64,000 nt of DNA from Candidatus Krumholzibacteriota bacterium. GTDB lineage: Bacteria > Krumholzibacteriota > Krumholzibacteriia > Krumholzibacteriales > Krumholzibacteriaceae. Positions within the stretch are counted from its first letter, which is position 1; each line of letters begins with the position of its first letter. The stretch covers positions 62,001 to 126,000 of the forward strand of contig JAFGBF010000018.1 in the NCBI GenBank assembly GCA_016933255.1, written 5' to 3'. Shown piece by piece: positions 61,579 through 64,000 of this stretch. The translations under genes were made by a program, and so were the position numbers. The notes below the pieces were generated by a model. It saw only the letters and a program-made list of their open reading frames with translations. It made no database searches and was not told the origin of the DNA.

Positions 61579-64000
61579 GTGAAAAGAGTCGTCAGGTTAT
61601 TTCTGTTTTCAGTCCTGTTGTCATCTCTTCCTGTCACCGCCTCAGCATCAGTCGAGGCCAAAATGATGCGTTACCCCAGCATCAACCCCGCAGGTACGAT
61701 GATATCCTTTTCATATCAGGGAGATATATGGACTGCGGGCCTCGACGGTCAGGGTGCGAGACGGGTGACGATCCACGAGGCGTACGAGGGGAACCCATGC
61801 TGGAGTCCGGACGGGAAACAGATAGCGTTTTCGAGTAACAGATTCGGCAATTATGATGTATTTACGATTCCGGCCGACGGGGGCAGCGTAAAGCGGCTTA
61901 CGTGGCGCTCCTCAGATGATTTAGTTTGCGACTGGAACTCTTCTTCCGGGATCCTTTTTACCACCAGGAGAGATTTCAGACAGGTCGAATGGGACAGGGA
62001 GATCTATCTCGTCAGTCCGGGTGGAGGGACTCCGGTAAGGTTCCTGGATGACTTCGGGTCGGAGGCAGTCACATCACCTGACGGAAGGTATACCGCATTT
62101 GTAATGGGATCATGCAGGATAGAGCGTGAAGCTTATACGGGGCCCGCGAACAAACAGATATGGATATACGATTCGAAAGAAAAACGTTATATTGAGGCCA
62201 CTTTTTCGAAAGCCCAGGATTATCATCCGAAGTGGTATGACTCCAATACTCTTTATTATCTAAGCAGCTCACCGGGTAATTACAATATCTTTTCTCTGAA
62301 GGTCGATCAGAACGGGAAGGTGTCGGAACCTGCCCAGATCACTGACTTTAAAGGTGATGGAGTCAGAAGCTTCGATGTAAGCTCAGAAGGCGGGAATATT
62401 ATTGCTGAATACCGGACAGGGCTGTACAGGATAGCTCTGGATGGAACCAAAGCGGAAAAGATCCTTCTCAATATCGGGACCGATTACAGGTTCGATCCGG
62501 TAGTCCATCAGACATTCAATGCCAATATCGACCAGTACGCCGTTTCCCCAAACGGCAAATACAGCGCTATTGCCGTCCATGGCGAAGTGTTCATTACAGA
62601 AAATCATAAAAAGAAAGACAGGACAGTCAATATCAGCCGTTCTCCATGGAGAGATATCGAACCGGTCTGGACAAGCGATACTACCCTGGCTTTTATCAGT
62701 GACCGTGATGGAAACTATGATATCTATTTCGTCAAATCGTCTGATGAAGGAGAGTCAGACCTGTTCAAAAGCCTGAAACACAAAACGATAAGGTTGACGA
62801 ATACGGATCTTGACGAGTCTGGACTCGCGATCTCTCCCGACGGGAAACTGATCTCATTCGTCCGCGGCAACGGCAAACTGATAATAGCTTCGATAAAAGA
62901 AGACCAGATGATCGAGAAAGAGACACTTCTGGACGGCTGGGCGACGCCAGGGCAGATCACCTGGAGCCCGGACAGCAAGTGGCTTGCTTACTATCTCGAG
63001 GATCTCGATTTTAATCCGGAGATATATATCCATCCCGCCGATAATTCCAGTAAACCTGTCAATATAAGTATGCATCCGAGGGGAGATTTCAATCCTGCAT
63101 GGAGCGCAGACGGAAGCAAACTGGGATTCACGTCGGAGAGGAACAACCGCGACAGCGACCTCTGGTTCGTATGGCTCAAAAAGAGTGATTGGGAAAAGAC
63201 TGCCCAGGATTGGGAAGAGGAAGATGAGGATGGGGAGAGCACTCCGAAGGATAAAGAGAAGAAAGATGATAAAAAAGACGAAGCTGACGAAGAGAAGAAG
63301 GATCCGGAGCCTCTGCATATAGATCTGGAAAGAATACACGAGAGACTTGCACAGGTCACATCTCTTCCCGGCGACGAGAGAAGCGTTCAAATATCAAAAG
63401 ACGGGAAGACATTCTTTTTTACCGCTCCGGGAGGATCCGGCGAAGGGGACGACCTTTTCTCGGTCAAGTGGGACGGTAAGGATATCAAGCAGATAACGAC
63501 GGGTGCCCAGAAGCCGTCGTCGCTTCAGATGGATGATAAAAAAGAATATCTCTATATGCTGAAGAGCGGAAAACTAGCAAGGATGAAGATGAAGAGTGAC
63601 AAGGAAGAGAATGTCGCCTTCTCCGCCAATCTTCAGATAGATCATGTTGCTGAACGCGAGCAGATATTTGAAGAAGTCTGGCGCACGATCGAAGCTTACT
63701 TTTACGACCCCGGATTCCATGGTAAAGACTGGAAGGAGCTGAAAAACAAATACAGGTCATGGGCGATGGATGCTTCGACTAAACATGATTTCAGGGATGT
63801 AGTCAATATCATGCTCGGTCAGCTTAACGCAAGCCATATGGGACTTTACGGCGGCGACAGAGCGGAGACCCAGAAAGAAGTAACAGGCCTTCTCGGGATT
63901 GATATCGTCCCTGAGGAAAAAGGGGTCAGAGTAATAAGGGTCATAGATGACGCGCCTGCCGGAAAGACTGAGAGCATGCTTTATGCAGGGGATCTGATCG
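61579..64000 (+). CDS. Tricorn-like S41 protease, 3' end beyond window
   Basis: An uninterrupted frame of 807 codons runs off the right edge. GTG at 61579 follows GGAAAGGAAAC and gives a signal peptide (LFLFSVLLSSLPVTASA). Residues 30-540 have WD40/PD40 propeller repeats, for example NPCWSPDGKQIAFSSNRFG and NPAWSADGSKLGFTS. A charged Glu/Lys/Asp linker (about 545-580) precedes a second, shorter propeller part. The tricorn C1-type start (FEEVWRTIEAYFYDPGFHG) leads to the first residues of a PDZ domain. The catalytic Ser lies outside. Function: periplasmic peptide degradation. Confidence 0.88.
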   Translation, partial: MKRVVRLFLFSVLLSSLPVTASASVEAKMMRYPSINPAGTMISFSYQGDIWTAGLDGQGARRVTIHEAYEGNPCWSPDGKQIAFSSNRFGNYDVFTIPADGGSVKRLTWRSSDDLVCDWNSSSGILFTTRRDFRQVEWDREIYLVSPGGGTPVRFLDDFGSEAVTSPDGRYTAFVMGSCRIEREAYTGPANKQIWIYDSKEKRYIEATFSKAQDYHPKWYDSNTLYYLSSSPGNYNIFSLKVDQNGKVSEPAQITDFKGDGVRSFDVSSEGGNIIAEYRTGLYRIALDGTKAEKILLNIGTDYRFDPVVHQTFNANIDQYAVSPNGKYSAIAVHGEVFITENHKKKDRTVNISRSPWRDIEPVWTSDTTLAFISDRDGNYDIYFVKSSDEGESDLFKSLKHKTIRLTNTDLDESGLAISPDGKLISFVRGNGKLIIASIKEDQMIEKETLLDGWATPGQITWSPDSKWLAYYLEDLDFNPEIYIHPADNSSKPVNISMHPRGDFNPAWSADGSKLGFTSERNNRDSDLWFVWLKKSDWEKTAQDWEEEDEDGESTPKDKEKKDDKKDEADEEKKDPEPLHIDLERIHERLAQVTSLPGDERSVQISKDGKTFFFTAPGGSGEGDDLFSVKWDGKDIKQITTGAQKPSSLQMDDKKEYLYMLKSGKLARMKMKSDKEENVAFSANLQIDHVAEREQIFEEVWRTIEAYFYDPGFHGKDWKELKNKYRSWAMDASTKHDFRDVVNIMLGQLNASHMGLYGGDRAETQKEVTGLLGIDIVPEEKGVRVIRVIDDAPAGKTESMLYAGDLI

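Overview
The window reads as chromosome from an uncultured, diderm, probably anaerobic bacterium with roughly 50% GC. Outer-membrane lipoproteins and a patatin/beta-barrel protein point to a diderm. Soluble Hdr/Qmo-type flavoproteins, a tungsten aldehyde:ferredoxin oxidoreductase, Orange Protein (ORP) type ATPases and LarB/LarC point to an anaerobe. GTG and TTG starts are frequent. Start-stop overlaps of the ATGA or GTGA type are common. There is no rRNA or tRNA in the window, so the phylum cannot be fixed. The gene set resembles uncultured FCB-group or Desulfobacterota-like genomes, which is inference only.

Layout. 0.3-5.7 kb: membrane protein, tRNA dihydrouridine synthase, larB, larC, a LysM/TPR lipoprotein, an NTF2-like protein and a cupin. 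5.8-11.7 kb: a sulfur/electron-transfer operon with DsrE-like, TusA, MvhD-like, QmoA-like HdrA, a second HdrA, a winged-helix protein and a QmoC-like membrane subunit. 11.7-13.3 kb: a structured leader, a homocysteine-synthase-type PLP enzyme and a terminator. 13.5-17.3 kb: an efflux adaptor with two MacB-type permeases and no ATPase. 17.4-23.2 kb: an ORP locus with a sigma-54 activator (OrpR-like), tandem operators, a -24/-12 promoter, two NifX-fold proteins, a Gly/Arg-rich protein, two MinD-type ATPases with ferredoxin inserts, and an Mrp-NifX fusion. 23.3-33.4 kb: a second Cys/Met PLP enzyme and a string of mostly small accessory genes.

33.5-42.5 kb: a multi-PAS hybrid histidine kinase, an ECF sigma/anti-sigma pair, a zinc peptidase, a DMT transporter, a TPR protein and a beta-propeller protein. 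42.7-50.2 kb: a pyrimidine operon, pyrR-pyrB-pyrC-(TPR lipoprotein)-pyrK-pyrD-pyrF, behind a PyrR-type attenuator. 50.1-53.8 kb: an ArsB/NhaD-type permease and an SLC12-like cotransporter carrying three single-base losses. 53.9-64 kb: a secreted three-repeat protein, an orphan DNA methylase, a patatin/POTRA/barrel protein, an AOR-family oxidoreductase, small genes, and the 5' part of a tricorn-like S41 protease cut by the window end.

The most coherent systems are (1) the Qmo/Hdr operon led by sulfur-carrier proteins, which suggests sulfane-sulfur chemistry wired to the quinone pool; (2) the redox-PAS and sigma-54 controlled ORP locus with all its control elements visible; and (3) the pyrimidine operon with a mutually exclusive hairpin switch and an embedded envelope lipoprotein.
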